The position numbers and the translations under genes were made by a program. Under the pieces are notes generated by a model, which worked only from the letters and a program-made list of their open reading frames with translations, was not told the origin of the DNA and did not search any database. Shown here in pieces: positions 1-6,330 of a stretch of 13,607 nt of DNA. This DNA is from Fervidifonticultor_A sp037443565 (lineage in GTDB: Bacteria; Sysuimicrobiota; Sysuimicrobiia; Sysuimicrobiales; Humicultoraceae). Location of the stretch: NCBI GenBank assembly GCA_037443565.1, contig JBBIOB010000068.1, positions 1 to 13,607 of the forward strand. The letters are read 5' to 3'. How positions within the stretch are numbered: position 1 is the stretch's first letter; every line of letters begins with the position of its first letter.

Positions 1-82
1 CCATTTCCTTCTTGGTACACTCTTACTCTTGCGCTAGGCGGTCAGACTTTGAGGGAAGAGATGGGGCTCACCCTGCAGGCAA

Positions 83-127
83 AAAGTGCGAAAGTCCACT
101 AGAAAGTCAAACTGGAAATCCCCACTG
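83..127. repeat. Possible insertion-sequence end beside the mgtE remnant
   Basis: This short stretch is less GC-rich than its surroundings and carries repeated AAAGTC/AAAGTG words near 83, 91 and 103, then a GGAAATCCCCAC word at 114-125. From memory, words of this kind occur in the terminal repeats of some IS21-family elements, and the MgtE-like reading frame to the right stops resembling its family at about this point. That makes an old insertion or deletion junction plausible. No transposase is visible to the left. This is a weak call made from word similarity and position only. Confidence 0.22.
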
Positions 128-349
128 AAACGCCGTCTCAAGCGGTCCGGCGGTGAGCGTGGGGTCGAAGCCCAGGCGCTTCGAGAGCAGCGGGAACCCG
201 GTGCCGGTGATGGCGGAGAGGTTGACGGCGACGAACATCGACACGCCGACCACGAGCCCGAACGCCCATGTCCCGTGCCACAGCGCCCCGATCACCCCTA
301 CCAGCCCTCCGCAGAGCACGCCCAGGATCAGGGTCGTCTTGAGCGGACT
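110..349 (-). pseudogene. MgtE-type magnesium transporter, C-terminal fragment
   Basis: The minus-strand frame encodes about 75 residues resembling the last membrane segments of the MgtE Mg2+ channel/transporter. There is a glycine-rich helix (GVLCGGLVGVIGALWHG), a second helix (AFGLVVGVSMFVAVNLSA), and then the family's typical LLSKRLGFDPTLTAGP stretch that leads into the final helix. The cytoplasmic N and CBS domains are absent. The last helix is also absent, because the frame runs out after ETAFQ. No plausible start codon or upstream domain exists, and the same DNA is followed on the other strand by a separate hydrolase. I read it as an internal relic cut at both ends, not a functional gene. 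The family call rests on recalled conserved features. Confidence 0.6.
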
Positions 350-466
350 CCTTGGCGCTTGGGAGAGAGTGATCCTGCGTTGTGGGCGGCCAGGACGGCA
401 GGGGTGTAGCCGTCGCACGAGGAACCACCCGGCCACCTGACCGACTGGCGATGAGTCCCGGGGGGG

Positions 467-1300
467 GTGGACGCCATCTTCGTTCGCGGTATTGCCGGCG
501 CTCGTGTCGCCGGAGTCTGTGCGACGATCCTGATACTCGTCACCTCTTTGACGGTCTTCGGACAGACGCCGCCTACCCAGCAGGAAGTGGGTTTCCCAAG
601 CAGCGATCTGCAGCTTCGAGGGTTCATCTGGAAGCCGGAGGGCGGTGGGCCGTTTCCCACGCTGCTGTGGAACCACGGGAGCGAGAAACTGCCGGGATGG
701 CTGCCCGGCCTCGGTCCGGTCTTTGTCCGCCGCGGCTACGTGCTGTTCATCCCACACCGGCGCGGGCACGGCCGGTCGCCCGGACCGTACATTCAGGACC
801 AACTGCAGGCCGCGCCGGCGGCCCAGCGGGGGCCGGCATTCGTACGCCTGCAGGAAGCCCATCTCGGCGACCAGTTGGCGGGGCTCGAATGGCTGAAGAC
901 GCAACCGTTCGTCGACGCGCGCCGGCTGACCGTCGCCGGGTGCTCGTACGGCGGCATCCAGACCGTGCTTGCCGCCGAGCGCGGGGCCGGGTACCGCGCG
1001 GCGGTGAACTTCGCGGGTGCCGCGCAGTCCTGGCAGCCGTTTCCAGAGATCCGCGACCGCCTGTCAACCGCGGTGCGCAACGCGCAGATGCCGATCTTCT
1101 TTATTCAGGCCGAGAACGACTTCGACCTCGCGCCGAGCCGCGCGCTGTCGGCGGAGATGCAGCGGGCCGGCAAGCCGTTTCAGCTCAAGATCTATCCCCC
1201 TTACGGCACCGGTCAACAGGATGGGCATGACTTCTGCGTGAAGGGCGTCGACATCTGGGGCGCGGATGTCTTTCCGTTCCTGGAGGCGAACGTGCGGTAA
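467..1300 (+). CDS. Secreted alpha/beta hydrolase (dienelactone hydrolase-like)
   Basis: This is a 277-residue serine hydrolase of the alpha/beta fold, in the dienelactone hydrolase/prolyl oligopeptidase-like group; the substrate is unknown. Residues 10-32 form a hydrophobic signal segment ending near VFGQ, so export is likely. The oxyanion-hole region is WNHGS (68-72). The nucleophile elbow is GCSYGG (158-163) with Ser160. The probable acid is Asp218 or Asp220 in AENDFD, and the probable base is His254 in DGHDFC. Length and motif order fit a complete single-domain enzyme. The GTG start at 467 is chosen because it precedes the signal peptide and no better start lies nearby. It abuts a run of eight G (460-467), so the ribosome-binding site is not clear. 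The gene stands alone between two transporter relics. Confidence 0.88.
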   Translation: MDAIFVRGIAGARVAGVCATILILVTSLTVFGQTPPTQQEVGFPSSDLQLRGFIWKPEGGGPFPTLLWNHGSEKLPGWLPGLGPVFVRRGYVLFIPHRRGHGRSPGPYIQDQLQAAPAAQRGPAFVRLQEAHLGDQLAGLEWLKTQPFVDARRLTVAGCSYGGIQTVLAAERGAGYRAAVNFAGAAQSWQPFPEIRDRLSTAVRNAQMPIFFIQAENDFDLAPSRALSAEMQRAGKPFQLKIYPPYGTGQQDGHDFCVKGVDIWGADVFPFLEANVR

Positions 1301-1317
1301 GGCACGAAGCGCGCGCC

Positions 1318-1482
1318 TCAGTTCCTGAGGCCGGTCAGCACGATGCCTTCGATGATCTGGCACTGCAGCACCACGAACACCAGCAACACCGGGACGACCG
1401 CCAGGGTCGACGACGCCATGATCAGGTTCCACGCCGAGCCGGCCTCGCCGGAGAAGAGCGCGATGCCGACTGGAAGCGTGCG
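1318..1482 (-). pseudogene. Carbohydrate ABC transporter permease, C-terminal stub
   Basis: Reading the minus strand gives about 54 residues ending in a stop at 1318-1320. They start RTLPVGIALFSGEAGS, pass through WNLIMASSTLAVVPVLLVF, and end IIEGIVLTGLRN. This is the characteristic C-terminus of MalG/UgpE-type inner-membrane permeases (BPD_transp_1 family): a TLPVG loop, the last membrane helix, then a VEGI-TG(L/V)K-like tail. The rest of the roughly 280-residue protein is missing, and no partner permease or binding protein is nearby. The stub lies between the hydrolase and sbtA, pointing the opposite way. An 11-bp direct repeat (CGTGCGGTAAG) brackets it at 1291-1301 and 1477-1487. It is a gene fragment without function. 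Confidence 0.72.
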
Positions 1483-1512
1483 GTAAGATCTTAGGCGACT
1501 CGATTCGCCGTA

Positions 1513-1541
1513 TTGTACGGACGCACCTGCCTTGGTACCAT
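1513..1541 (+). promoter_or_regulatory. Candidate promoter of the sbtA operon
   Basis: TTGTAC (1513-1518) and TACCAT (1536-1541) are separated by exactly 17 bp and lie about 40 bp upstream of the sbtA start. The match to the sigma70 consensus is moderate (3/6 and 4/6). The -10 region overlaps a small palindrome (TGGTACCA, 1533-1540). It is placed correctly for a promoter of sbtA-sbtB-doxX, but sequence alone gives weak support. Confidence 0.28.
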
Positions 1542-1581
1542 CTTCTGCGGACGGGAGTCAGACGTAGCCCGTCCGAGATGC

Positions 1582-2553
1582 ATGGACACGCTGGAGCTGG
1601 TCCGACTGAATCTGCTGTCGCCGATGGTGCTGGCGTTCGCCGTGGGGGTCGCCGCCAGCCTGGCCCGCAGCGACCTGAAGTTCCCGGACGCGCTCTACGT
1701 CGCGCTCTCCATCTACCTGCTGCTGGCCATCGGTCTGAAGGGCGGCGCGGAACTATCCGGCACCCCCGCCGCCACCGTGTGGGCTCCCCTACTGGTCACC
1801 CTGTTGATTGGAACCGCGACCCCGGTGTGGTGCTATGCAATCCTTCGCCGCCTCGGGAAGCTGGCGCAGGCCGATGCGGCCGCGATCGCCGCACACTATG
1901 GCTCGGTCTCAGCGGTGACCTTTCTCGCCGGCCTCACCTTTCTCCAGCGCGCCGGCGTACCGGCGGAGGGCTTCCTCCCCGCCCTGGTAGCGGTGCTGGA
2001 GGTCCCGGCCATCATCGTCGCCCTGATCATCGCCCGGACGGCGACGGGCGGCATGAACTCCTGGGCCGGAGCACTTCGGGAGGCACTGGCAGGAAAGGCC
2101 GTCGTCCTCCTGACCGGGGGGATGTTCATCGGCTTCCTCAGCGGCCAGGAGGGGGTCGCCCAGGTGGCCCCCTTCTTCATCGAGCCCTTCCATGGCGCGC
2201 TCACGCTGTTCCTGCTAGAGATGGGCATGGTCGCAGCGCGGCGCCTCCGCGACCTGGCCGCGATCGGACCCTTCCTCATCGGGTTCGCCATCGTCATGCC
2301 CGTGCTGCACGGGATCCTCGGTGTCTATCTCGGCACGCTGGCCGGCCTCTCCGTGGGCGGGAGTACCATCCTGGGCCTGCTCGCAGCCAGCGCGTCGTAC
2401 ATCGCCGCGCCGGCCGCGATGCGCATCGCGCTCCCCCAGGCGAACCCAGCGTTCTATCTCACTGCGTCGCTGGGCATCACGTTCCCCTTCAACCTCACGG
2501 CGGGCATCCCGCTGTACTATGCCCTCGCGCGGCTGGTGCATGGAGGCGGATGA
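1582..2553 (+). CDS. sbtA: SbtA-type sodium-dependent bicarbonate transporter
   Basis: The 323-residue integral membrane protein belongs to the Sbt_1 family (PF05982), whose studied members import HCO3- with Na+. Features seen are LLSPMVLAFAVG at the N-terminus, LLLAIGLKGG (a family hallmark), and AHYGSVSAVTF in the middle. The second half holds a GGMFIGFLSG helix, LFLLEMGMVA and a SASYIAAPAAMRIALP segment, which is also typical. It has roughly ten hydrophobic segments arranged as two similar halves. An upstream in-frame TTG at 1513 would add 23 hydrophilic residues unlike the family, so the ATG at 1582 is preferred even though its Shine-Dalgarno sequence is weak. The stop lies 3 bp before sbtB. 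Pairing with sbtB strongly supports the family call; whether bicarbonate or another anion is the true substrate here is inference. Confidence 0.88.
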   Translation: MDTLELVRLNLLSPMVLAFAVGVAASLARSDLKFPDALYVALSIYLLLAIGLKGGAELSGTPAATVWAPLLVTLLIGTATPVWCYAILRRLGKLAQADAAAIAAHYGSVSAVTFLAGLTFLQRAGVPAEGFLPALVAVLEVPAIIVALIIARTATGGMNSWAGALREALAGKAVVLLTGGMFIGFLSGQEGVAQVAPFFIEPFHGALTLFLLEMGMVAARRLRDLAAIGPFLIGFAIVMPVLHGILGVYLGTLAGLSVGGSTILGLLAASASYIAAPAAMRIALPQANPAFYLTASLGITFPFNLTAGIPLYYALARLVHGGG

Positions 2554-2556
2554 TCG

Positions 2557-2856
2557 ATGGCGACGGTATCGCTCAAGCTCGTCACGGTCATCGCCGAAGC
2601 GGTCCTGGAAGAACGGCTGGTGCGGGCGCTCCTCGACCTTGGCGCGAAGGGGTACACCCTGAGCGAGGTGCGGGGCAGCGGCGCCCGTGGTGTGCGGGCG
2701 GGGGGGCCAGAGGTGAACGTGAAGATCGAGACGGTGGTCAGTCCTGAGGTCGCCGACCGCATTCTGGCCCACCTGGCGGAGCGCTACTTCGCACACTACG
2801 CGGTGATCGCCTACGCGGAGACCGTCGAGGTGGTGTGCGGGGAGAAATACACGTAG
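2557..2856 (+). CDS. sbtB: SbtB-like PII regulatory protein
   Basis: This 99-residue protein has the PII fold pattern: a first strand (LKLVTVIAE), helix (EERLVRALLDLGAKGYTLSEV), T-loop region with GSGARG (about 40-45), second strand pair (VNVKIETVV), helix (EVADRILAHLAERY), and a last strand (YAVIAYAETVEVV). SbtB proteins bind SbtA and adenine nucleotides, including cAMP, to gate bicarbonate uptake. GYTL-EVRG and the position just 3 bp after sbtA make SbtB more likely than GlnB or GlnK; the uridylylation tyrosine motif of GlnB is absent. The C-terminus ends VCGEKYT. It keeps the Cys-Gly at the start of the family's C-terminal R-loop but lacks the second cysteine of the CGPxGC form known from cyanobacteria, so the redox-switched nucleotide-hydrolysis loop is probably missing. 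Confidence 0.85.
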   Translation: MATVSLKLVTVIAEAVLEERLVRALLDLGAKGYTLSEVRGSGARGVRAGGPEVNVKIETVVSPEVADRILAHLAERYFAHYAVIAYAETVEVVCGEKYT

Positions 2857-2876
2857 GCAGGATGAGGAGTACGACT

Positions 2877-3371
2877 ATGACAATGCACCTCTCTATCCGA
2901 CAACGAATTGGCCTGGGGCTGGATCGGGCGGATGCCACGCTCGTGCGGTTCATGGCGGACCACGGGCTGCGGTGGCTCCGCCTGGCGATCGCCCTCGTCT
3001 ATCTGTGGTTCGGCGGGTTGAAGCTGATCGACGCCAGCCCGGCGGGCGAGCTCGTGGTGAAGACGGTGTTCTGGCTGCCCCCGCGCGCGGCGCTGCTGTT
3101 CATCGGCGGCTGGGAGGTGCTGATCGGGATCGGCCTGCTGCTGGCGCATCCGCTGGTCCTGCGGGTGACGCTGCTGCTGCTCTGGCTGCAGATCGCCGGC
3201 ACGTTCCAGATCTTCTTCCTGCTGCCGCAGGAGGTGTTCCAGCGCGGCAACCCGCTGCTACCCACACTCGAAGGTCAGTACGCGTTCAAGAACATCATCC
3301 TCATCACCGCGGGGCTGGTCATCGGGAGCACGGTCCGGCAGAACCGCCCCCGGCATGTCGTGGCCGAGTAG
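2877..3371 (+). CDS. DoxX-like integral membrane protein
   Basis: This 164-residue membrane protein has four hydrophobic segments (about residues 27-45, 62-82, 87-110 and 135-153). Features typical of DoxX/YkgB-like proteins are LVYLWFGGLKLID in the first helix, FIGGWEVLIGIGLLL in the second or third, FFLLPQEVF, and LEGQYAFKNIILITAGLVIG at the end. The biochemical role of this group is unsettled; relatives are linked to quinone oxidation or stress by reactive chlorine. The ATG at 2877 is preferred because AGGAG (2865-2869) lies 7 bp upstream; in-frame starts at 2835 and 2862 would overlap or crowd sbtB. It begins 20 bp after sbtB and is clearly in the same operon, which hints at a role with the bicarbonate transporter, though this is inference. 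Confidence 0.75.
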   Translation: MTMHLSIRQRIGLGLDRADATLVRFMADHGLRWLRLAIALVYLWFGGLKLIDASPAGELVVKTVFWLPPRAALLFIGGWEVLIGIGLLLAHPLVLRVTLLLLWLQIAGTFQIFFLLPQEVFQRGNPLLPTLEGQYAFKNIILITAGLVIGSTVRQNRPRHVVAE

Positions 3372-3500
3372 CGTGTATACCGCCGGCGGCCGAGGTGTGG
3401 TCGTCATCCCCTACACCCTCCGCTGACGGGCCCACACGCCCGATGTCCGCGCTTCGGCGGGAGGCCCCACCTGGGTTGGCTGGGCCGGAATCCGACGAGT

Positions 3501-4214
3501 TCAGACATTCAACTCCCGAAGCTCTCCCGTGACCATGTAGACCACGCGCTCACAAACGTTGGTCACGTGGTCCGCGGCCCGTTCCAGGTGACGCGTGACG
3601 ATCACCAACTCCAGCGCCCGGGGGATGGTCCCGGGATCTTGGATCATGATCTCCAGCAGGTCGCTGAACACCTGCGAGCGCAGCGTGTCTACGAAGTCGT
3701 CTTTGCCCGCCGTCCGCACCGCCAGGGCGGCATCGTGGGTCCGGAAGGCTTCCAAGGTGTCGCGCAGCATCTCCTGAGTAATCTCCTCCATCTTGGGGAT
3801 ATCGATGAGGGGCTTCACCAGCGGCTCGCTCCCCAGGCGCCGCGTCGCCCGGGAGATCCCTTCGGCATGGTCCGCCATCCGCTCAACATCGATCGTGATG
3901 GCGAAGGCCGAGGCGATGGTGCGCAGGTCCCGGGCCATCGGCTGCTGGGTGGCCAGCAGGCGCATGCACCGCTGCTCCAGCTCCAGGTGGATCGCGTCGA
4001 TGCGATCGTCGGCGGCGATGACCTGCTCGGCCAGCGCCACGTCGCGGGCCTTCAGGGCTTCCACCGCGCGGTGGATCGCTTCGCCGGCCAGCATGCCCAG
4101 CTGCACCACGTCATTCTGCAACTGCTGCAGGTCGCGCTCAAACGCCTCCCGCGTCACGCTCGGCCCTCTCTGCCAACGGCTCCGATCCGTTCGCGGAAAC
4201 ACCTTGGCGGGCAT
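3501..4214 (-). CDS. phoU: PhoU phosphate-signalling protein
   Basis: This 237-residue, almost entirely helical protein contains two PhoU repeats, each a three-helix bundle. Both carry the metal-site signature: ITIDVERMADHAEG in the first and IVTRHLERAADHVTNVCE in the second. In its family PhoU dampens the Pst transporter and the PhoR kinase when phosphate is plentiful. It is the last gene of the minus-strand pst operon. A full AGGAGGTG (4223-4230) stands 8 bp before the ATG at 4214, which fixes this start. A GTG at 4157 with a weaker GAGAGG would give a more typical N-terminus (VTREAFERDLQQL), so the first 19 residues are unusual. It converges with the doxX-like gene across 129 bp. Confidence 0.93.
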   Translation of the reverse strand: MPAKVFPRTDRSRWQRGPSVTREAFERDLQQLQNDVVQLGMLAGEAIHRAVEALKARDVALAEQVIAADDRIDAIHLELEQRCMRLLATQQPMARDLRTIASAFAITIDVERMADHAEGISRATRRLGSEPLVKPLIDIPKMEEITQEMLRDTLEAFRTHDAALAVRTAGKDDFVDTLRSQVFSDLLEIMIQDPGTIPRALELVIVTRHLERAADHVTNVCERVVYMVTGELRELNV

Positions 4215-4618
4215 TCGCGGTCCACCTCCTGGGCTTGGCCATACCGTGCGGCCCGAATGCGCCTCCGGCTGGCGCCAGGGAAGGGGGCAGCCGCAGCCGG
4301 TCTCCGCCCTGGGAGGAGGCCGCCGTGCCTGGACCAGGCCGGCATGACCAAGTCAAATTCGTCCGAGCGGAACTCCTCCACCGACTTCGACCGCAGCGAG
4401 GAGATCGTCCCGGCGAGTTCGCGCACCGCCTCCACCGCCAGCGAGTGGACGAAGCCTGGGGGCGTGGGACCGGCAGAATGGGCCTCCCGGCGGTCGCCGA
4501 GGAGATGGTTGACCAACCCTTCGGCCATCTGACTGCGGGCGGAATCCCCCGTGCGCAGGGGCAGGACGCGCTTCCTTCCCGGCGCGCCTCGTTCCCCGGC
4601 GTCAGTCGGCACCGGCAT
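4154..4618 (-). pseudogene. ArsC-like low-molecular-weight phosphatase with lost catalytic cysteine
   Basis: Between pstB and phoU a minus-strand frame encodes a recognisable thioredoxin-type arsenate reductase/LMW protein tyrosine phosphatase: KRVLPLRTGDSARSQMAEG, then HLLGDRREAHSAG, LAVEAVRELAGTIS, and SKSVEEFRSDEFDLV. In the family the P-loop reads C-T-G-N-S-A-R-S. Here the catalytic Cys is Arg (codon CGC, one transition from TGC) and Asn is Asp, while the P-loop Arg remains. After DLVM (about 4340) similarity stops and the frame becomes arginine/proline-rich, consistent with a frameshift. The redox cysteines of the C-terminal half are not seen in frame. The ATG at 4618 is a plausible start, 32 bp after the pstB stop; the tail overlaps phoU by 61 bp. 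Most likely a decayed gene, less likely a phosphate- or arsenate-binding non-enzyme. Confidence 0.7.
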
Positions 4619-4649
4619 CCTCGTCCTGCCGTCCCATCGGCGCCTCCGG

Positions 4650-5468
4650 TTACCCAAACCGTCCCGTGATGTAATCTTCCGTGCGCTTATCTCTGGGATT
4701 GGTAAAGATCTGCTGGGTCGGGCCGAACTCGACGAGTTCGCCGTCGAGGAAGAACCCCGTGGAGTCCGAGACGCGGGCGGCCTGCTGCACGTTATGCGTC
4801 ACAATGACGATCGTAATGGCCTCTACCAGTTCGCGCGCCAGCTCCTCGATCCGCAGCGTGCTCGCCGGGTCGAGGGACGAGGCCGGTTCATCCATCAGCA
4901 AGACCTCCGGCGAGACGGCCAGCGCCCGGGCGATGCAGAGCCGTTGCTGCTGACCACCGGAGAGGCTGGTGCCGGGTTTGTGCAGGCGATCCTTCACCTC
5001 GTCCCACAGCGCGGCGGCGCGCAGGCTCTGCTCCACGATCTCATCCAGCCGGCGACGGTTGCGTTCGCCCGCCAGCTTCCACCCTGCGGCCACGTTGTCG
5101 TAGATGCTCATCGTCGGGAAGGGATTCGGCTTCTGGAAGACGATGCCGATCTGCCGGCGGATGAGCACCGGGTCGACACCAGGGTCATAGAGGTCCCGCC
5201 CGTTGAGCAGCACCTTGCCGGCGACCCGCGCCCCGGGCACCAGTTCGTGCATGCGGTTGAGACACCGCAGGAAGGTGGACTTGCCGCACCCCGAGGGTCC
5301 GATGATCGCCGTGACCTTGCGCTCGGCAATCTGCAGGCTGACGCCGCGGAGGGCGTGCAGGCGGTCGAACCAGGCATGCAGCTCCCGGACCCGGATACCG
5401 CCGGCGTGGGCGATCAGTGCCGCTGCCGCTCGGGTGGGGAGTCGGTCGACTGCCATGGGGTTATCCAT
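4650..5468 (-). CDS. pstB: PstB phosphate ABC transporter ATPase
   Basis: This 272-residue ATPase powers high-affinity phosphate import. All motifs are intact: Walker A GPSGCGKST (57-65), the PstB-type Q-loop VFQKPNPFPTMSIYDNV (110-126), signature LSGGQQQR (169-176), Walker B VLLMDEP (189-195) followed by ASSLD, and H-loop THN (224-226). The C-terminus (FGPTQQIFTNPRDKRTEDYITGRFG) is the standard PstB ending. The KPNPFPxS-type Q-loop distinguishes PstB from other importers. The ATG at 5468 follows an AGGAAGG about 6 bp upstream; the N-terminal 20 residues are a slightly long leader. It starts 12 bp after pstA and is co-transcribed with it. Confidence 0.96.
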   Translation of the reverse strand: MDNPMAVDRLPTRAAAALIAHAGGIRVRELHAWFDRLHALRGVSLQIAERKVTAIIGPSGCGKSTFLRCLNRMHELVPGARVAGKVLLNGRDLYDPGVDPVLIRRQIGIVFQKPNPFPTMSIYDNVAAGWKLAGERNRRRLDEIVEQSLRAAALWDEVKDRLHKPGTSLSGGQQQRLCIARALAVSPEVLLMDEPASSLDPASTLRIEELARELVEAITIVIVTHNVQQAARVSDSTGFFLDGELVEFGPTQQIFTNPRDKRTEDYITGRFG

Positions 5469-5480
5469 GGAGGTTCCTTC

Positions 5481-6326
5481 CTACCGCAACTTCACCTGCC
5501 GCCTGGCCGCATAGCGTGCGGTGATGTTCACCAGCAGGACCAGGGTGACCAGCACCAGCGCGCCCGCCCAGGCCTGGCGGTGCCAGTCGTCAAAGGGCGA
5601 GATGGCGTAGGCGAAGATCTGCAGCGGCAGCGCGGCGATCGGCTTCAGCGGGTCCCAGTTCCAGAAGCGGTTGCCGAACGCGGTGAACAGCAACGGGGCG
5701 GTCTCCCCGGCGATGCGCGCCAGACCTACCATGATCCCAGTCACGATGCCTGCGGCCGCGGTGGGGATGAGCACCCGCAACGTCGTCTTCCACTGCGGGA
5801 TCCCCAGCGCCAGCGAGGCCTCGCGTACGCTCTGGGGCACCAGGCGGACGATCTCCTCGGTGGTCCGCACCACGGTGGGGATGAGGATCACGCCCAGGGC
5901 CACGCCGCCGGCCAGCGCGCTGAAGTGGCGCAGCGGGAGGACCACCAGGATGTAGGCAAACAGGCCCATGATGATGCTGGGCGTGCCGTTGAGCACGTCG
6001 GCGGTGAAGCGGGTCAGGTGGGCCAGCTCGGTGTTGGGGTACTCGGCGAGGAAGACCCCGCCAAGAACGCCCAACGGGATGCCCAGGGCCGCGGCCAGGG
6101 CCAGCAGGATGACCGTCCCCGCCATGGCGTTGGCCATGCCGCCGCCGGGTTCGCCCGCCGGCCCGGGCAGGGCGGTGAAGAACTCCAGGTTGAGGGCGCT
6201 CAGGCCCGTGCGCATGAGGAAGGCCAGCACGAGGAACAGCGGGGTCAGCACCACGCCGGTGCAGAGCATCGTCAGTGCCGCCATCGCGCGGCTCGTCCAG
6301 CTCCGCCGGTAGTAGGCGAGGTTCAT
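5481..6326 (-). CDS. pstA: PstA phosphate ABC transporter permease
   Basis: The 281-residue inner-membrane permease has six hydrophobic segments. Family features are an N-terminal helix (MAALTMLCTGVVLTPLFLVLAF), a GGGMANAMAGTVILL segment, GVFLAEYPNT, and LNGTPSIIMGLFAY. The cytoplasmic EAA loop is EASLALGIPQWKTTLRVLIP, which contacts PstB, and it is followed by ARIAGETAPLLFTAFGN. PstA pairs with PstC to form the phosphate channel. The length matches the family and the gene looks complete. The ATG at 6326 lies 4 bp beyond the pstC stop, so translation is probably coupled. Confidence 0.95.
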   Translation of the reverse strand: MNLAYYRRSWTSRAMAALTMLCTGVVLTPLFLVLAFLMRTGLSALNLEFFTALPGPAGEPGGGMANAMAGTVILLALAAALGIPLGVLGGVFLAEYPNTELAHLTRFTADVLNGTPSIIMGLFAYILVVLPLRHFSALAGGVALGVILIPTVVRTTEEIVRLVPQSVREASLALGIPQWKTTLRVLIPTAAAGIVTGIMVGLARIAGETAPLLFTAFGNRFWNWDPLKPIAALPLQIFAYAISPFDDWHRQAWAGALVLVTLVLLVNITARYAARRQVKLR

Positions 6327-6330
6327 CCGC

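Noticed and set aside
380..450. Short ankyrin-like string (DGYTPAVLAAHNAG) on the minus strand
   Set aside because: A single partial unit without neighbours; most likely chance in a frame antisense to the region before the hydrolase.
382..1230. A 282-codon plus-strand frame overlapping the hydrolase
   Set aside because: It is arginine/proline-rich and shifted relative to the hydrolase, which has a signal peptide and a full catalytic triad.
2835..2876. Upstream start for the DoxX-like gene
   Set aside because: It would overlap sbtB, whereas AGGAG at 2865-2869 fits the ATG at 2877.
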